Shown here piece by piece: positions 16,429 to 28,390 of a stretch of DNA of 64,000 nucleotides (position 1 is the stretch's first letter; the number at the start of each line of letters is the position of its first letter). The notes under the pieces were generated by a model. That model ran no database searches. It saw only the letters and a program-made list of their open reading frames with translations, and was not told the origin of the DNA. The stretch comes from Methylobacterium brachythecii (GTDB taxonomy: Bacteria > Pseudomonadota > Alphaproteobacteria > Rhizobiales > Beijerinckiaceae), in contig NZ_JACIDN010000006.1 of the NCBI RefSeq assembly GCF_014196345.1, positions 62,001 to 126,000 of the forward strand. Reading direction: 5' to 3'. The position numbers and the translations under genes were made by a program.

Positions 16429-18330
16429 CTAGCCGCCCGGCTTCTTGTCGGTCTTGTCGGCCGCGCCCGGAGGCTCGCTCGGAGCCGGCGCGCCCTTCGG
16501 AAGCTCCGGGTTTTCGGCGTTGTGCGGGGCCGCCACCGGGGCCGGGGTCTGCTCGGCCGGAGCGGGCGGATTCTGCGCCGTCACTGCCGGTTTGTCGGGA
16601 TCGGGCAGGCCGTCCTTGAGCTTGGCGTTGATCTTGGCGAGGTCGTCCGGCTCGGGGTTCAGGTCCTTGGCGTGCTGCCACTGGAACTTGCCCTCCAGCC
16701 GGCGGCCGGTGCGCCAGTAGCCGTCGCCGAGGTGATCGTTGATGGTCGGATCGCCGGGCTTCAGCTCGACGGCCTTCTCCAATTCGCGCACCGCGTCGTC
16801 CCAACGGCCGAGGCGGAAATAGGCCCAGCCGAGCGAGTCGATGATCATGCCGTCGCGCGGCGATAGGTCGACGGCCTGCTTCAGCATCTTGAAGCTCTCG
16901 TCGATGTTCATGTTCCGGTCGACCCAGGAATAGGCGAGGTAGTTCAGCACCTGGGCGCGCGCGTTGGGCTGGGTCGGCGAGATCAGGTCGAGCGCCTTCT
17001 TGAGGTCGGCCTCAGCCTTGGGCCACTCGCCGGCGCGCTCGTAGGCGGTTCCGCGGAAGTAGAACAGCGTCCAGTAGCCGGCCTCCTGCGCGGGGCCGAT
17101 CAACTTGATCGCACGGCTATAGGTCTCGGCGGCATCGGCGAACTTCTTGCGCGAGCGCTGGACGTTGCCCAGGGCCGAGATCACGTCGACGTTGTCAGGA
17201 TGGTCCTTCTGGACGGCGTCGAGATGCTGAAGCGCCTCCTCGCCCTTGCCCATCTGCTCGAGGTTGAGGCCGATCTGGATGTCGGCATTGAGCTTGAGCG
17301 GCGAACTGGCCGGGATCTGGCCATAGGCCTCGTTGGCGCGATCGGCCTGCTTCATCCGGTCGAGCGTGTCCGCCAGCGTCAGGCGGGCGACGCCGTGATC
17401 CGGGTTCAGATAGAGGGCGAGCCGGAGGTAGACCACCGCCGGCAGCTCGTCGCCCTGCGTCGAGCCGGCGGAACCGAGCCCGTAAAGCACCTCGGAGGCG
17501 CCTTCCTGAGCCGAGTTGATCAACTGGCTCAGGGGCTTGCCGGCCTTCAGCTTGTCGAGGGCATCGGTGACGATCGGATGCCGCGGCAGCACCTTGTCGA
17601 AATCCGTATAGGCCTGGATGGCGACATCGGTCTTGCCCGCCGCAGCCTCGAAGCGGGCATAGCCGTCGACGATGCGCAGGGTGTTGTGATCGGCGTCGTA
17701 GGCCGCCTTGAGACGGCGCTCGGCCTCTGCCTTGTCGCCGACGAGGTTGGCGATCAGGCCGGCATGGTAGTCGCGAAACACGTTGAAGTAGCGCTCACCA
17801 CGCAGCTTGTTCACCGTGTCGAGGGCGCGCTTGCCGTCATTGGCGCCGGCATAGGACCAGGCGGTGAGCAGGGTCGAGGTCAGGTCCGCGGCCGCGCCCT
17901 TGCCGCTGCGGCCGAAGCTCTGGCGAGCCGCCGAATATTGACCGGCCTTGAGCTGGCGAACGCCGAGCGAAAGCTGGGCGAGACCGTTCGCGCCCTCGCG
18001 GGTCGAGAGGCGCTCCGCGGCACGGAAAGCGTCGGTCATCGCGCCGTCGGCGAGCAGCGAGACGAAGGCGCGCTCCAGCAGTTCGGCGTTGCGCGGATCG
18101 CCTTTCACCGCCTCGCGGTAGAAGCTCGCGGCCGCCGACGTGTCCTTGGCGGCGCCGGCGATGTAGGCGGAGAGGAAGTTGCCTTCGAGGGACTCGGCCG
18201 GCTCGTATTCGGAGATCGGCGAGGATTCGCGCGGCTGCGCCGCCGCGGCGGAGAGGCTCGTCGGCACCGACGAGGCGAGGAGCAGGGTGAGCGCCGACAG
18301 GGTCCGGCGGCGGGCGGCGTTTCCGTTCAT
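16429..18330 (-). CDS. Exported tetratricopeptide-repeat protein
   Basis: A 633-residue protein with an N-terminal signal peptide (basic NAARRR, hydrophobic core, AAAA near residue 30) followed by many TPR units across the protein (for example [24 protein letters not shown] and [22 protein letters not shown]). The C-terminal ~60 residues are Pro/Ala-rich and probably disordered. TPR proteins of this size act as periplasmic scaffolds; no specific partner is visible. A GTG two codons upstream (18336) has better spacing from AAGGAG than the ATG used here. It precedes ispE. Confidence 0.87.
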   Translation of the reverse strand: MNGNAARRRTLSALTLLLASSVPTSLSAAAAQPRESSPISEYEPAESLEGNFLSAYIAGAAKDTSAAASFYREAVKGDPRNAELLERAFVSLLADGAMTDAFRAAERLSTREGANGLAQLSLGVRQLKAGQYSAARQSFGRSGKGAAADLTSTLLTAWSYAGANDGKRALDTVNKLRGERYFNVFRDYHAGLIANLVGDKAEAERRLKAAYDADHNTLRIVDGYARFEAAAGKTDVAIQAYTDFDKVLPRHPIVTDALDKLKAGKPLSQLINSAQEGASEVLYGLGSAGSTQGDELPAVVYLRLALYLNPDHGVARLTLADTLDRMKQADRANEAYGQIPASSPLKLNADIQIGLNLEQMGKGEEALQHLDAVQKDHPDNVDVISALGNVQRSRKKFADAAETYSRAIKLIGPAQEAGYWTLFYFRGTAYERAGEWPKAEADLKKALDLISPTQPNARAQVLNYLAYSWVDRNMNIDESFKMLKQAVDLSPRDGMIIDSLGWAYFRLGRWDDAVRELEKAVELKPGDPTINDHLGDGYWRTGRRLEGKFQWQHAKDLNPEPDDLAKINAKLKDGLPDPDKPAVTAQNPPAPAEQTPAPVAAPHNAENPELPKGAPAPSEPPGAADKTDKKPGG

Positions 18331-18528
18331 GATCACCAGATACGGCTCCTTCGTGCGCTGGCGAGCGGCCTGCGCCGATGTGGCGGGGGACACTAATCCC
18401 TTCCGCCGTCTCCGCAAGCCATGGCCTAACGGCGAAAGCATGGCGCGCGCGGGCGCTTCACTGCGACCGCGGTGAAGCGGTCCATGCTCGACACGAGACC
18501 TCGCAGGCTCTGCCCGGGACTGCTCGAG

Positions 18529-20202
18529 CTACAGGTTCGTGTAGTTCGGGCCACCCGGTCCTTCCGGGGTCTCCCAGTTGATGTTCTGGTTCGGGTCCTT
18601 GATGTCGCAGGTCTTGCAGTGGACGCAGTTCTGCGCGTTGATCTGGAAGCGGATGCCGTCGCTGGCACTCGTATCCTCGACCCACTCATAGACGCCGGCC
18701 GGGCAGTAGCGGCCGGAAGGGCCGCCGAACACGTCGTGCTCGGATGTCTTCTGCAGGGTCATGTCCTTGACCTTGAGGTGGACAGGCTGGTCCTCCTCGT
18801 GGTTCGTGTTGGACAGGTAGACCGAGGACAGGCGATCGAAGCTGATCTTGCCGTCGGGCTTCGGGTATTTGATCGGCTGCACCTCGGAGAGCGGCTTCAG
18901 GCAGGCATGGTCCGGCTTGCCGTGCTTGAGCGTGCCGAAGACCGAGGCGTTCAGCAGCGTGTTGGTCCACATCTCGAAGCCGCCGAGGCCGGTGCCGAGC
19001 GCCGTTCCATAGCGCGATAGCAGTGGCTTTACGTTGCGCACCGGCTTGAGATCGCGACCGATCGCACTGCCACGCCAGCCCTGTTCGTAGGTCGTCAGTT
19101 CGTCGCCCTGGCGGCCAGCCGAGAGCGCAATCGCGATCGCTTCGGCCGCTTGAAGGCCCGAAAGGACCGCATTGTGCGAGCCCTTGATGCGCGGCACGTT
19201 CACGAAGCCGGCGGCATCGCCGACGAGGCAGCCGCCCGGGAAGACCAGCTTCGGCACCGACTGCCAGCCGCCCTCGTTGATGGCGCGGGCGCCGTAGCCG
19301 ATGCGCTTGGCGCCTTCGAAGACCTCGCGGATCATCGGGTGGGTCTTGAAGCGCTGCAACTCTTCGAACGGCGACAGAGTCGGGTTCTCGTAGTTCAGGT
19401 GCGTGACGAACCCGACGGAGAGCAGATTTTCCCCGAAATGGTACATCCAGGAGCCGCCGCCGGTCTTGTTGGACAGCGGCCAGCCCAGGGTGTGCTGCAC
19501 AAGGCCGGGCTCGAACCTGTCGGCGGCGAGCTGCCAGAGCTCTTTCACGCCGAGTCCGAATTTCTGGTAATCCGCGTCCTTTGCGAGATCGAACTTGGCG
19601 ATCAGCTGCTTGGTCAGCGAGCCGCGCACGCCTTCCCCGAACACCACGTATTTGCCGCGCAGTTCCATGCCGCGCGTGAAGTCGTCGCGCGGCTGCTCGT
19701 TCTTGCCGATGCCGAGGTCGCCGGTGGCGACGCCCGTGACGGCGCCAGCCTCATCGAACAGGATCTCGGAGGCTGGGAAGCCCGGATAGATCTCGACGCC
19801 GAGTGCCTCGGCCTTTGCCGCGAGATATTTCGTGACGTTCGATAGGGAGCCGATGAACTTGCCGTGGTTCGACAGCAGAGGCGGCATCACGAAATTGGGA
19901 ATCCGCATCCCGCTATGCGGCGTGAGGTAGAGGAAGACGTCGCGCTGCACCTCGGTGGTGAGGGGTCGCTCGTCGTCCTGGCGCCAATCGGGCAACAGCG
20001 CGTCGAGGCCCGACGGATCGATCACGGCGCCGGAAAGGATGTGCGCGCCGACCTCGGAGCCCTTCTCGACGACGACGACGTTGATCTCCTCGCCCTTCTC
20101 GGCGGAGATCTGTTTCAGCCGGATCGCGGTTGCGAGGCCGGCCGGCCCCGCGCCGACGACCACGACGTCGAAGTCCATGCCCTCGCGTTCCGGCAACGCC
20201 AT
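18529..20202 (-). CDS. Electron transfer flavoprotein-ubiquinone oxidoreductase
   Basis: A 557-residue inner-membrane enzyme that moves electrons from ETF to ubiquinone during fatty-acid and amino-acid oxidation. FAD motif GAGPAGLATA at 17-26. The 4Fe-4S cluster near the C-terminus uses C526, C529 and C532 (NCVHCKTCD) plus an earlier Cys in RYCPAGVYEW. Length and order match the ETF-QO (FixC-like) family. GGAGGAA lies ahead of the ATG. ETF subunits are not in the window. Confidence 0.96.
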   Translation of the reverse strand: MALPEREGMDFDVVVVGAGPAGLATAIRLKQISAEKGEEINVVVVEKGSEVGAHILSGAVIDPSGLDALLPDWRQDDERPLTTEVQRDVFLYLTPHSGMRIPNFVMPPLLSNHGKFIGSLSNVTKYLAAKAEALGVEIYPGFPASEILFDEAGAVTGVATGDLGIGKNEQPRDDFTRGMELRGKYVVFGEGVRGSLTKQLIAKFDLAKDADYQKFGLGVKELWQLAADRFEPGLVQHTLGWPLSNKTGGGSWMYHFGENLLSVGFVTHLNYENPTLSPFEELQRFKTHPMIREVFEGAKRIGYGARAINEGGWQSVPKLVFPGGCLVGDAAGFVNVPRIKGSHNAVLSGLQAAEAIAIALSAGRQGDELTTYEQGWRGSAIGRDLKPVRNVKPLLSRYGTALGTGLGGFEMWTNTLLNASVFGTLKHGKPDHACLKPLSEVQPIKYPKPDGKISFDRLSSVYLSNTNHEEDQPVHLKVKDMTLQKTSEHDVFGGPSGRYCPAGVYEWVEDTSASDGIRFQINAQNCVHCKTCDIKDPNQNINWETPEGPGGPNYTNL

Positions 20203-20332
20203 CCTCTTATTCCTCCAAGTCTTCCTTCGGCGCGTCAGACCTCACGGACGAAGCCGGAGCGGGCGCATATGCTCAAGATGTCTCTCAACCCATTCCAAAC
20301 TAGGAACGCAAGTCGCCTCTGGTAGGAGAGCC

Positions 20333-20346
20333 CTTGGTCGACCAAG
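20333..20346. promoter_or_regulatory. 14-base perfect palindrome between divergent genes
   Basis: CTTGGTCGACCAAG is fully symmetric. It lies between the ETF-QO start (20202) and the glycosylase start (20427), so it could be an operator for either or both. No regulator can be assigned. Confidence 0.35.
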
Positions 20347-20426
20347 TGCAACCACAACGGCAAGTCGCGGTGCGCGGGCCGCAAGAGAGTGTTGTCCACA
20401 GCGCCGATCCGAGCCACATCAGCGCC

Positions 20427-21314
20427 ATGGCGTCCCTCGGCCCCGATCGCTCAGACCTGATCGCGCTCCTCGACTTCCACGCGGAGGCCGGCGTCGACAT
20501 CATGCTCGACGAAACCCCGCACGATCGCTTCACGGAAGCGGATCTGGCGCCGCCGGCCCGCGAAACGTTCGGCGACACGCGACGGGACGTCCCATCCGCC
20601 CCCAGGCCCGAACTCCGCCGCGAACCGCTGCCCTCCCGCGACGCGACGCCCGAGCCGAGGCCGGCGGCGCCCCGCACCTTCGGAGGATCGGCCTCGGCGA
20701 AGCCCGAGGAAGCCGCGATCGACGCGCGAGCGAAGGCCGCCGAGACCCAATCGCTGGAGGCACTCGAGGCGCTGCTGCGCGACTTCGAGGGCTGCGGCCT
20801 GCGCTTCACCGCCAAGAACCTCGTCTTCGCAGACGGCAATCCGGCGGCGCGGGTCATGTTCGTCGGCGAGGCGCCGGGCGCCGACGAGGACCGGGTCGGC
20901 AAGCCCTTCATGGGCCGCTCCGGCCAGTTGCTCGACCGGATGATGGCGGCAGTCGGGCTCGACCGGACGAGCGCCTACATCGCCAACATCGTGCCCTGGC
21001 GTCCGCCGGGCAACCGCAATCCGACGCCGCAGGAGGTCGCGATCTGCCGGCCCTTCATCGAACGGCAGATTGCCCTGGTGAACCCTGCGATTCTCGTCTG
21101 CCTCGGCGCGCCTTCCACGCAGACGCTCACGGGCACCAAGGACGGCATCCTGCGGGCGCGCGGGCGCTTCTTCCCCTACGCGCTGCCGGATGGCCGCGAG
21201 ATCAGGGCGCTCGCCACGCTGCATCCGGCCTATCTGCTGCGCCAACCGGTGCAGAAGCGGCTGGCCTGGCGCGATTTCCGCGCTTTGCGGGCGGCGCTCG
21301 ACGCCACGACCTGA
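20427..21314 (+). CDS. Family-4-like uracil-DNA glycosylase lacking two cluster cysteines
   Basis: A 295-residue enzyme expected to remove uracil from DNA. The catalytic-core motif GEAPGADED lies at about 147-155, followed by GKPFMGRSGQLLDRM, and the late HPAYLLRQP motif is present. An N-terminal ~110 residues rich in Pro, Arg and Glu precede the core and look disordered. Family 4 enzymes hold a 4Fe-4S cluster with four cysteines; here CxxC is CGLR, and the Cys before RPPGNR is Trp (PWRPPGNR). Only two of four ligands remain. ATG at 20427 was chosen over a TTG 31 codons upstream. Confidence 0.88.
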   Translation: MASLGPDRSDLIALLDFHAEAGVDIMLDETPHDRFTEADLAPPARETFGDTRRDVPSAPRPELRREPLPSRDATPEPRPAAPRTFGGSASAKPEEAAIDARAKAAETQSLEALEALLRDFEGCGLRFTAKNLVFADGNPAARVMFVGEAPGADEDRVGKPFMGRSGQLLDRMMAAVGLDRTSAYIANIVPWRPPGNRNPTPQEVAICRPFIERQIALVNPAILVCLGAPSTQTLTGTKDGILRARGRFFPYALPDGREIRALATLHPAYLLRQPVQKRLAWRDFRALRAALDATT

Positions 21315-21413
21315 TAGGCTGCGCGGGTTCAAGCGGAACCGTATTTTTCCTCAGATCATTCTCAAGCCAGACGCCGGCCTCGCCCCGGCGGCACATCACG
21401 GGACGAGACGGCC

Positions 21414-22334
21414 ATGCGTTGGGACGATTTCCGCAGCTCGGACAACATCGAGGACCGTCGCGGCGAAGGCGGCGGTGGCATAGGCGGGGGCTTTCCCGGC
21501 GGCGGGGCCGGCGGACTCGGCATCGGCACCATCGTGATCCTGTGCATCATCGGCTGGGCCACGGGCATCAACCCGGCGATCCTGATCGGCGGCTACTCGC
21601 AGGTCACCGGCGGCGGGGGCGGCATGCCCCGCGAGGAGCGCGCCGATCCCGACACGCAGGCGCGCCGCCGTGCCCCGCCCACCGACCAATCCGGAAAATT
21701 CGCCGCCGCGATCCTGGGCAATACCGAGGACGTCTGGAAAGAGGTGCTGCCGAACCAGACGGGCAAGCAGTACACGACCACGACGATGGTTCTCTACAAG
21801 GGCGGCACCCGCTCGGGCTGTGGTGATGCGCGGGCGGCGATGGGGCCGTTCTACTGTCCGATCGACAAGAAGGTGTATCTCGACACGACCTTCTTCCAGG
21901 ATATGCAGCGCAAGTTCGGCGTGAAGGGCGAGTTCGCCTATGCCTACGTGATCGCGCACGAGGTCGGCCACCACGTCCAGGACGTGCTCGGCATCCTCGG
22001 CAAGGTCCAGGGGCGGCAGCAGAACGCGAGCAGCAAGACCGAGTCGAACCAGCTCTCGGTGCGCATCGAGCTCATGGCCGACTGCCTCGCCGGCGTCTGG
22101 GCCAAGAACTCGAACGACAAGTGGAACTCGCTCGACCAGAGCGACATCCAGGAGGCCCTGAACGCCGCCAGCGCCATCGGCGACGACAAGCTGCAAGAGC
22201 AGAGCCAGGGCTACGCCGTGCCCGACAGCTTCACGCACGGCTCGTCGGCCCAGCGGATGCGCTGGTTCACCACCGGCTACAAGAGCGGTCAGACCAAGTC
22301 CTGCGACACGTTCCGGGCGGCCTCCAACAACTGA
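21414..22334 (+). CDS. Neutral zinc metallopeptidase (YpfJ family)
   Basis: A 306-residue protein of the putative neutral zinc metallopeptidase family. After a Gly-rich stretch (residues ~19-36) comes one hydrophobic segment (IGTIVILCIIGWATGI), then the peptidase domain with the zinc motif HEVGHH at about 182-187 and a downstream Glu-rich ELMADCLAG helix that supplies the third ligand. The N-terminal MRWDDFRSSDNIEDRRG is the family signature. It is probably membrane-anchored with the catalytic part in the periplasm. The natural substrate is unknown. Confidence 0.93.
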   Translation: MRWDDFRSSDNIEDRRGEGGGGIGGGFPGGGAGGLGIGTIVILCIIGWATGINPAILIGGYSQVTGGGGGMPREERADPDTQARRRAPPTDQSGKFAAAILGNTEDVWKEVLPNQTGKQYTTTTMVLYKGGTRSGCGDARAAMGPFYCPIDKKVYLDTTFFQDMQRKFGVKGEFAYAYVIAHEVGHHVQDVLGILGKVQGRQQNASSKTESNQLSVRIELMADCLAGVWAKNSNDKWNSLDQSDIQEALNAASAIGDDKLQEQSQGYAVPDSFTHGSSAQRMRWFTTGYKSGQTKSCDTFRAASNN

Positions 22335-22448
22335 CGCCGGACCGAGTCGGCCAGGACGGGTAACGCCGGGCCGGACGTGGCGAATGTCGGATGTGGGGAT
22401 GCGCCGGATTGGCCAGCGCATCGTCCTCCGAACGAAAGCGATGACGCG

Positions 22449-23417
22449 ATGCTTCGATCGATCGAGTGGCACGCGTCGCGACGGTTTCGCTTCCGCATGA
22501 CGGTTGCCGGCTTCGCGGCCTTGTCGATCCTCGGGCCGCATGTCGTGCAAGCGGGCTGCAATGCACCCGTCGCCGTCCAGGTGCTCGGTTCGGGCGGCCC
22601 CGTTTCCGACGATGCCCGCGCCAGTTCCGGCTATCTCGTCTGGATCGACGGTGAAGCGCGTCTGCTGATCGATGCCGGCGGCGGCGTCTTCCTGCGCTTC
22701 GGCGAAGCCAAGGCGCGGTTCGACACGCTCGATGCCATCGCGATCACCCATCTCCACGCCGACCACGTCACGGACCTCGCGGCGATCCTGAAAAGCGGAT
22801 TTTTCAGCGACCGCAAGCGCCCCCTGCCGATCATCGGGCCGACGGGCAGCCCCGCTTTCCCCGGCATGCGCGCCTACATGGATGCCCTGTTCGATGCGCG
22901 GCGCGGAGCCTATCGCTATCTCTCAGGCTATCTCGACGGATCAGGCGGCCTGGCGAAGGCGGAAATTGCCGAAATCTCGGCAAAATCGGAAAAGCCGCAG
23001 AAGGCCTTCGCCAACGCCGCGTTCAAGCTCAGCTCCGTCGGCGTGATGCACGGCCCGGTGCCGGCGCTCGGCTACGTCGTCGAGGTGAGAGGACGCAAGT
23101 TCGCGTTCTCGGGAGACCAGGGCGGCGACAATCCCGATTTCACCGCGATGATCGAAGGGGCCGACATCCTGGTCATGGATCACGCCGTGCCGGAGGATGC
23201 AGGCCCGGTCGAGGCCGCGCTGCACGACCGGCCGAGCGAGATCGGCAAGCTCGCCAAGGCCGCGCACGTCCGGAAGCTCGTGCTGTCGCACAACATGGCG
23301 CGCAGCCTGAACGTCCTGCCGAAGAACCTCGCCACGATCGCCGAGCATTACACGGGACCGACGGTGGCGGCGGACGATCTGATGTGCTTCGAGCCAGAGG
23401 GCGACGCCAAGAAATAA
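22449..23417 (+). CDS. Exported MBL-fold metallo-hydrolase
   Basis: A 322-residue metallo-beta-lactamase-fold protein, of the RNase Z/arylsulfatase-like branch. The zinc site HLHADH lies at about 101-106 (ITHLHADHVTDL), and later ligands appear as GVMHGP, SGDQGG and LSHNM. The N-terminus has a basic start and a hydrophobic segment ending VVQAGC, so it is likely exported. I chose the ATG at 22449; another at 22497 would leave a shorter signal peptide. The substrate cannot be predicted. Confidence 0.85.
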   Translation: MLRSIEWHASRRFRFRMTVAGFAALSILGPHVVQAGCNAPVAVQVLGSGGPVSDDARASSGYLVWIDGEARLLIDAGGGVFLRFGEAKARFDTLDAIAITHLHADHVTDLAAILKSGFFSDRKRPLPIIGPTGSPAFPGMRAYMDALFDARRGAYRYLSGYLDGSGGLAKAEIAEISAKSEKPQKAFANAAFKLSSVGVMHGPVPALGYVVEVRGRKFAFSGDQGGDNPDFTAMIEGADILVMDHAVPEDAGPVEAALHDRPSEIGKLAKAAHVRKLVLSHNMARSLNVLPKNLATIAEHYTGPTVAADDLMCFEPEGDAKK

Positions 23418-23435
23418 CGCGCTAAAGGCGCTGGC

Positions 23436-24182
23436 TCACTCCACCCGCGCCCAGCCCTGAGGCATCAGCCGTTCCTGTGGGCGGAAGCGGGCCTTGTAGT
23501 CCATCTTCCGCGAGCCCTCGACCCAGTAGCCGAGATAGAGATAGGGCAACCCCATCTCCTGCGCCCGGCGGATGTGATCGAGGATCATATAGGTGCCGAG
23601 CGAGCGCGAGGCCTCGTCCGGGTCGTAGAACGAGTAGACCATCGACAGGCCGTCGGCGAGCACGTCCGTCAGACAGACGGCGACCGGGCCGCCACGCCCG
23701 CGCCCGTTGATGGCGGTGTCGGGTCCGCGACGGCGATAGACCACGAGATGTGTGTCGACGTGGCTGTCCTCGATCATCATCGCGTAGTCGAGCACGGTCA
23801 TGTCCACCATGCCGCCGTCGCCGTGGCGCGCATCGAGGTAGCGGCGGAACAGGGCGTATTGCTCCGAGGCCGGCCGATTGGATTCCGGCGTACCGACTAG
23901 GTCAGAGCTGCGCTGCAGGATACGCCGCTGGCTGCCGGTGGGCCGGAAATCGTCGACGAGCACGCGAACCGAGATGCAGGCGCGGCAGGTCTCGCAGGCC
24001 GGCCGGTAGGCGATGGTCTGCGAACGGCGGAAGCCACCCTGCGTCAGGATCTCGTTGAGGTCCCGCGCCCGGCGCCCGACGAGATGCGTGAACACCTTCC
24101 GCTCCTCCTGACCCTCGAGATAGGGGCAGGGGGAGGCGGCCGTCAGATAGAATTGCGGTGTGTCGCGTGGATGACTCGTCAC
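23436..24182 (-). CDS. bpt: Aspartate/glutamate leucyltransferase (arginyl-tRNA-protein transferase family)
   Basis: A 248-residue N-end-rule enzyme that adds Leu from leucyl-tRNA to proteins with N-terminal Asp or Glu, marking them for ClpS/ClpAP. The N-terminus has the Cys pair [10 protein letters not shown] seen in the family, and the C-terminus has [21 protein letters not shown] and [18 protein letters not shown]. Length is typical of bacterial Bpt. It is convergent with the MBL gene. The leucyl rather than arginyl preference follows from the Bpt-type length and motif set. Confidence 0.93.
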   Translation of the reverse strand: MTSHPRDTPQFYLTAASPCPYLEGQEERKVFTHLVGRRARDLNEILTQGGFRRSQTIAYRPACETCRACISVRVLVDDFRPTGSQRRILQRSSDLVGTPESNRPASEQYALFRRYLDARHGDGGMVDMTVLDYAMMIEDSHVDTHLVVYRRRGPDTAINGRGRGGPVAVCLTDVLADGLSMVYSFYDPDEASRSLGTYMILDHIRRAQEMGLPYLYLGYWVEGSRKMDYKARFRPQERLMPQGWARVE

Positions 24183-24303
24183 GCCGATCGATGCCCAGGG
24201 TCCGCCGGAGCGGACGATGCCGCGCCGACTTTGGAGTGTAACGGCATCGCCGCGCCGCTCAATGGGCTTCGTGGCAAGTCCCGCCCGTTCGCTCCAGCAA
24301 ATA

Positions 24304-24789
24304 TCAGGCCCGCACCACCGCTAGTCCGAGGATCAGGTCGTGGCCGAGCCGACGATCGGGGCGCAGCAGGCCGAACAGCACGTCGACGCACCAGAGCAGG
24401 AAGGTCGAGATCGCCACGTAGAACAGCAGCGCGTGGATCGCCGCCGTCAGGATGTCCACTCGTCCGCCGCTCTCGGGAGCCACGACGCGCAGCCCGAGCA
24501 TCCGCATGCCCCAGGTGCTCTGCTTCGAACCACCAACGGTCACCGCGCTGTAAATGATGCCGCTCGCGGGCAGGATCGCGAAAAGCGTCCAGCCGAAACC
24601 GAAGGTCAGCAGGCCGATCACCGCAATGGCGGTCGCCAGGATCGCGGTGAACAAGAAGATGAAGGCGATGTCGAACAGATAGGCGACCGTCCGGCCGCCG
24701 AGGCTCGCCCGCACATATGGCACGGGCAGGGGGCCGCCATATCCGGTGGCACCGTAGGGCTGAGCGTAATCGGTATGGGGCTGGTTCAT
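24304..24789 (-). CDS. RDD-family membrane protein
   Basis: A 161-residue protein with three or four hydrophobic segments and the RDD pattern ([20 protein letters not shown] near residue 25, [10 protein letters not shown] mid-protein, [10 protein letters not shown] at the end). The start at [10 protein letters not shown] was chosen because the preceding 25 in-frame residues do not resemble the family. RDD proteins are small integral membrane proteins, some with ion-transport roles. The 121 bases upstream of bpt separate it from that gene on the same strand. Confidence 0.87.
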   Translation of the reverse strand: MNQPHTDYAQPYGATGYGGPLPVPYVRASLGGRTVAYLFDIAFIFLFTAILATAIAVIGLLTFGFGWTLFAILPASGIIYSAVTVGGSKQSTWGMRMLGLRVVAPESGGRVDILTAAIHALLFYVAISTFLLWCVDVLFGLLRPDRRLGHDLILGLAVVRA

Positions 24790-24924
24790 CGGGCGCTGCT
24801 CGGTGAGGACCTGTCTCCCAGAAAGTAAGAGGCCCTTTCGACCGTTCCAAGGGGCGGTGCCCATGGGCTGCCGGCCCTTCTTTGCCGAGGCCTGCGAGAT
24901 ACGGCAGGCCCCGGCATCGTCGCG

Positions 24925-25386
24925 TTAGCCGTTGCTGCCGCGGCGGTAGCGCTGCGCGCTGGCATAGCGGGCGTGGAAGTGACCGCGTGCCAGATGTTGC
25001 CGCGCCCTGCCGTACCAGGCCATGCGGCGCTGGCCGATATCGGCATGGATCAGACCGCCCGAATAAGAGCCGATGCCACCGACCTCCGGCATACTGCGCA
25101 GCACGGCGAGGGTCGCGGAGACTGACTTGGCTTTCGGACGAAAATCCACGGCCGCGCCGCGATAGTGCTGCGAATTGTGGGCGTGGCGTCCGCCACAGGT
25201 CGAGGTGATCTGGATCGGACCGACGCGCGATGTCAGATGCGCGATCATGGCCCGCGTGCGCGGTTGTAGGCAGCCCATTCCACGAACCTGGGGCTGAAAC
25301 GAAACGTAACTGGTCGCGGCCTGCGCCCCGGGCACGATGCCGAGCGCGCAAACGACAAGAAGGGCGAGCGAGAGCAAGCTCCGCAT
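24925..25386 (-). CDS. Exported peptidase M15-like (YcbK/DUF882-type) protein
   Basis: A 153-residue protein with a signal peptide (MRSLLSLALLVVCALG...AQA, cleavage near residue 23) and a LAS-type metallopeptidase core. The zinc ligands can be read as His in SQHYRGAAVDF, the Asp of the same motif, and His in GLIHADIG. This family cleaves peptidoglycan peptides. The mature protein ends in a short basic, His/Tyr/Arg-rich tail. It is transcribed alone as far as spacing shows. Peptidoglycan as substrate is a family inference. Confidence 0.78.
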   Translation of the reverse strand: MRSLLSLALLVVCALGIVPGAQAATSYVSFQPQVRGMGCLQPRTRAMIAHLTSRVGPIQITSTCGGRHAHNSQHYRGAAVDFRPKAKSVSATLAVLRSMPEVGGIGSYSGGLIHADIGQRRMAWYGRARQHLARGHFHARYASAQRYRRGSNG

Positions 25387-25544
25387 CCAATAGTCCTGTG
25401 GCTGTTTTTGGGAAGGCCGCTCGGCTAAGCGAAATCGCTCGCAAGATCAATGCGATAGGCTTGGGGCTGCTGACCGCTCAGCGCAGAGCCAGAGAGCGCT
25501 CGGTCAGCGCGACGCCTCGCGCAAATCCCGACGACGAAGACGGC

Positions 25545-27799
<2,255 letters not shown>

Positions 27800-27821
27800 G
27801 CCGCGTGTGCCAAGGTTCGCC

Positions 27822-27850
27822 TTGACGAAACAGGGGCCCGTCCCCTATAG
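27822..27850 (+). promoter_or_regulatory. Sigma-70-type promoter for rpmB
   Basis: TTGACG (27822-27827), a 17-base spacer and CTATAG (27845-27850) form a near-consensus housekeeping promoter. It lies 140 bases ahead of rpmB, leaving a leader of about 130 bases. Confidence 0.7.
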
Positions 27851-27989
27851 CCTCGCGCCTTCAACAGGACTCCGCTGGACTTCATCGAATTCACGCGCGG
27901 GTTTTTCGAGTGCGCGGCGAGAGCCGCACATCGCTCGCAAAACAGACCGGCGCGTCGTTTGTTCGCGGAACGATACGGGATAAACGTCA

Positions 27990-28295
27990 ATGTCGCGCCG
28001 CTGCGAACTCACGGGCAAAGCCGTGCAGGTCGGCCACCTCGTCAGCCACTCGAACCACAAGACGAAGTGCCGGTTCCTGCCGAATCTCGTCAACGTCACC
28101 CTGACGTCGGATTCGCTGAACCGCCGCGTCCGCCTTCGCGTCACCGCGCATGCCCTGCGCTCGGTGGAGCATCGCGGCGGCCTCGACGCCTTCCTCGTGA
28201 AGGCACGCGAGGTCGAGCTGTCGCAGAACGCGAAGCTGCTCAAGCGCGAGATTCAGAAGAAGCTCGGCGAGACCTCGGACGCCGCCGCAGCCTGA
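27990..28295 (+). CDS. rpmB: 50S ribosomal protein L28
   Basis: A 101-residue large-subunit protein. The N-terminal [20 protein letters not shown] and the central [16 protein letters not shown] segments are typical of L28, and the C-terminal extension ([14 protein letters not shown]) matches the longer alphaproteobacterial form. The zinc-binding cysteine set of some L28 proteins is not complete here. It is transcribed alone from the promoter at 27822. Confidence 0.97.
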   Translation: MSRRCELTGKAVQVGHLVSHSNHKTKCRFLPNLVNVTLTSDSLNRRVRLRVTAHALRSVEHRGGLDAFLVKAREVELSQNAKLLKREIQKKLGETSDAAAA

Positions 28296-28336
28296 TTGGC
28301 TCGGCCCGCCGCGGCATCCGGTTCTCTGAGAACTTT

Positions 28337-28368
28337 AGCCGCCGGGCGCCCTCCGCGTCTCGGCGGCT
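28337..28368 (+). terminator. Possible hairpin terminator after rpmB
   Basis: AGCCGCC (28337-28343) pairs with GGCGGCT (28362-28368) around an 18-base loop. There is no T-run, so terminator activity is uncertain. Confidence 0.35.
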
Positions 28369-28390
28369 TCGTCATGCCCGACTGTGATCC

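Noticed and set aside
20235..20417. A small gene between ETF-QO and the glycosylase
   Set aside because: No ribosome-binding site or family-like sequence; the region holds the divergent promoters and a 14-base palindrome.
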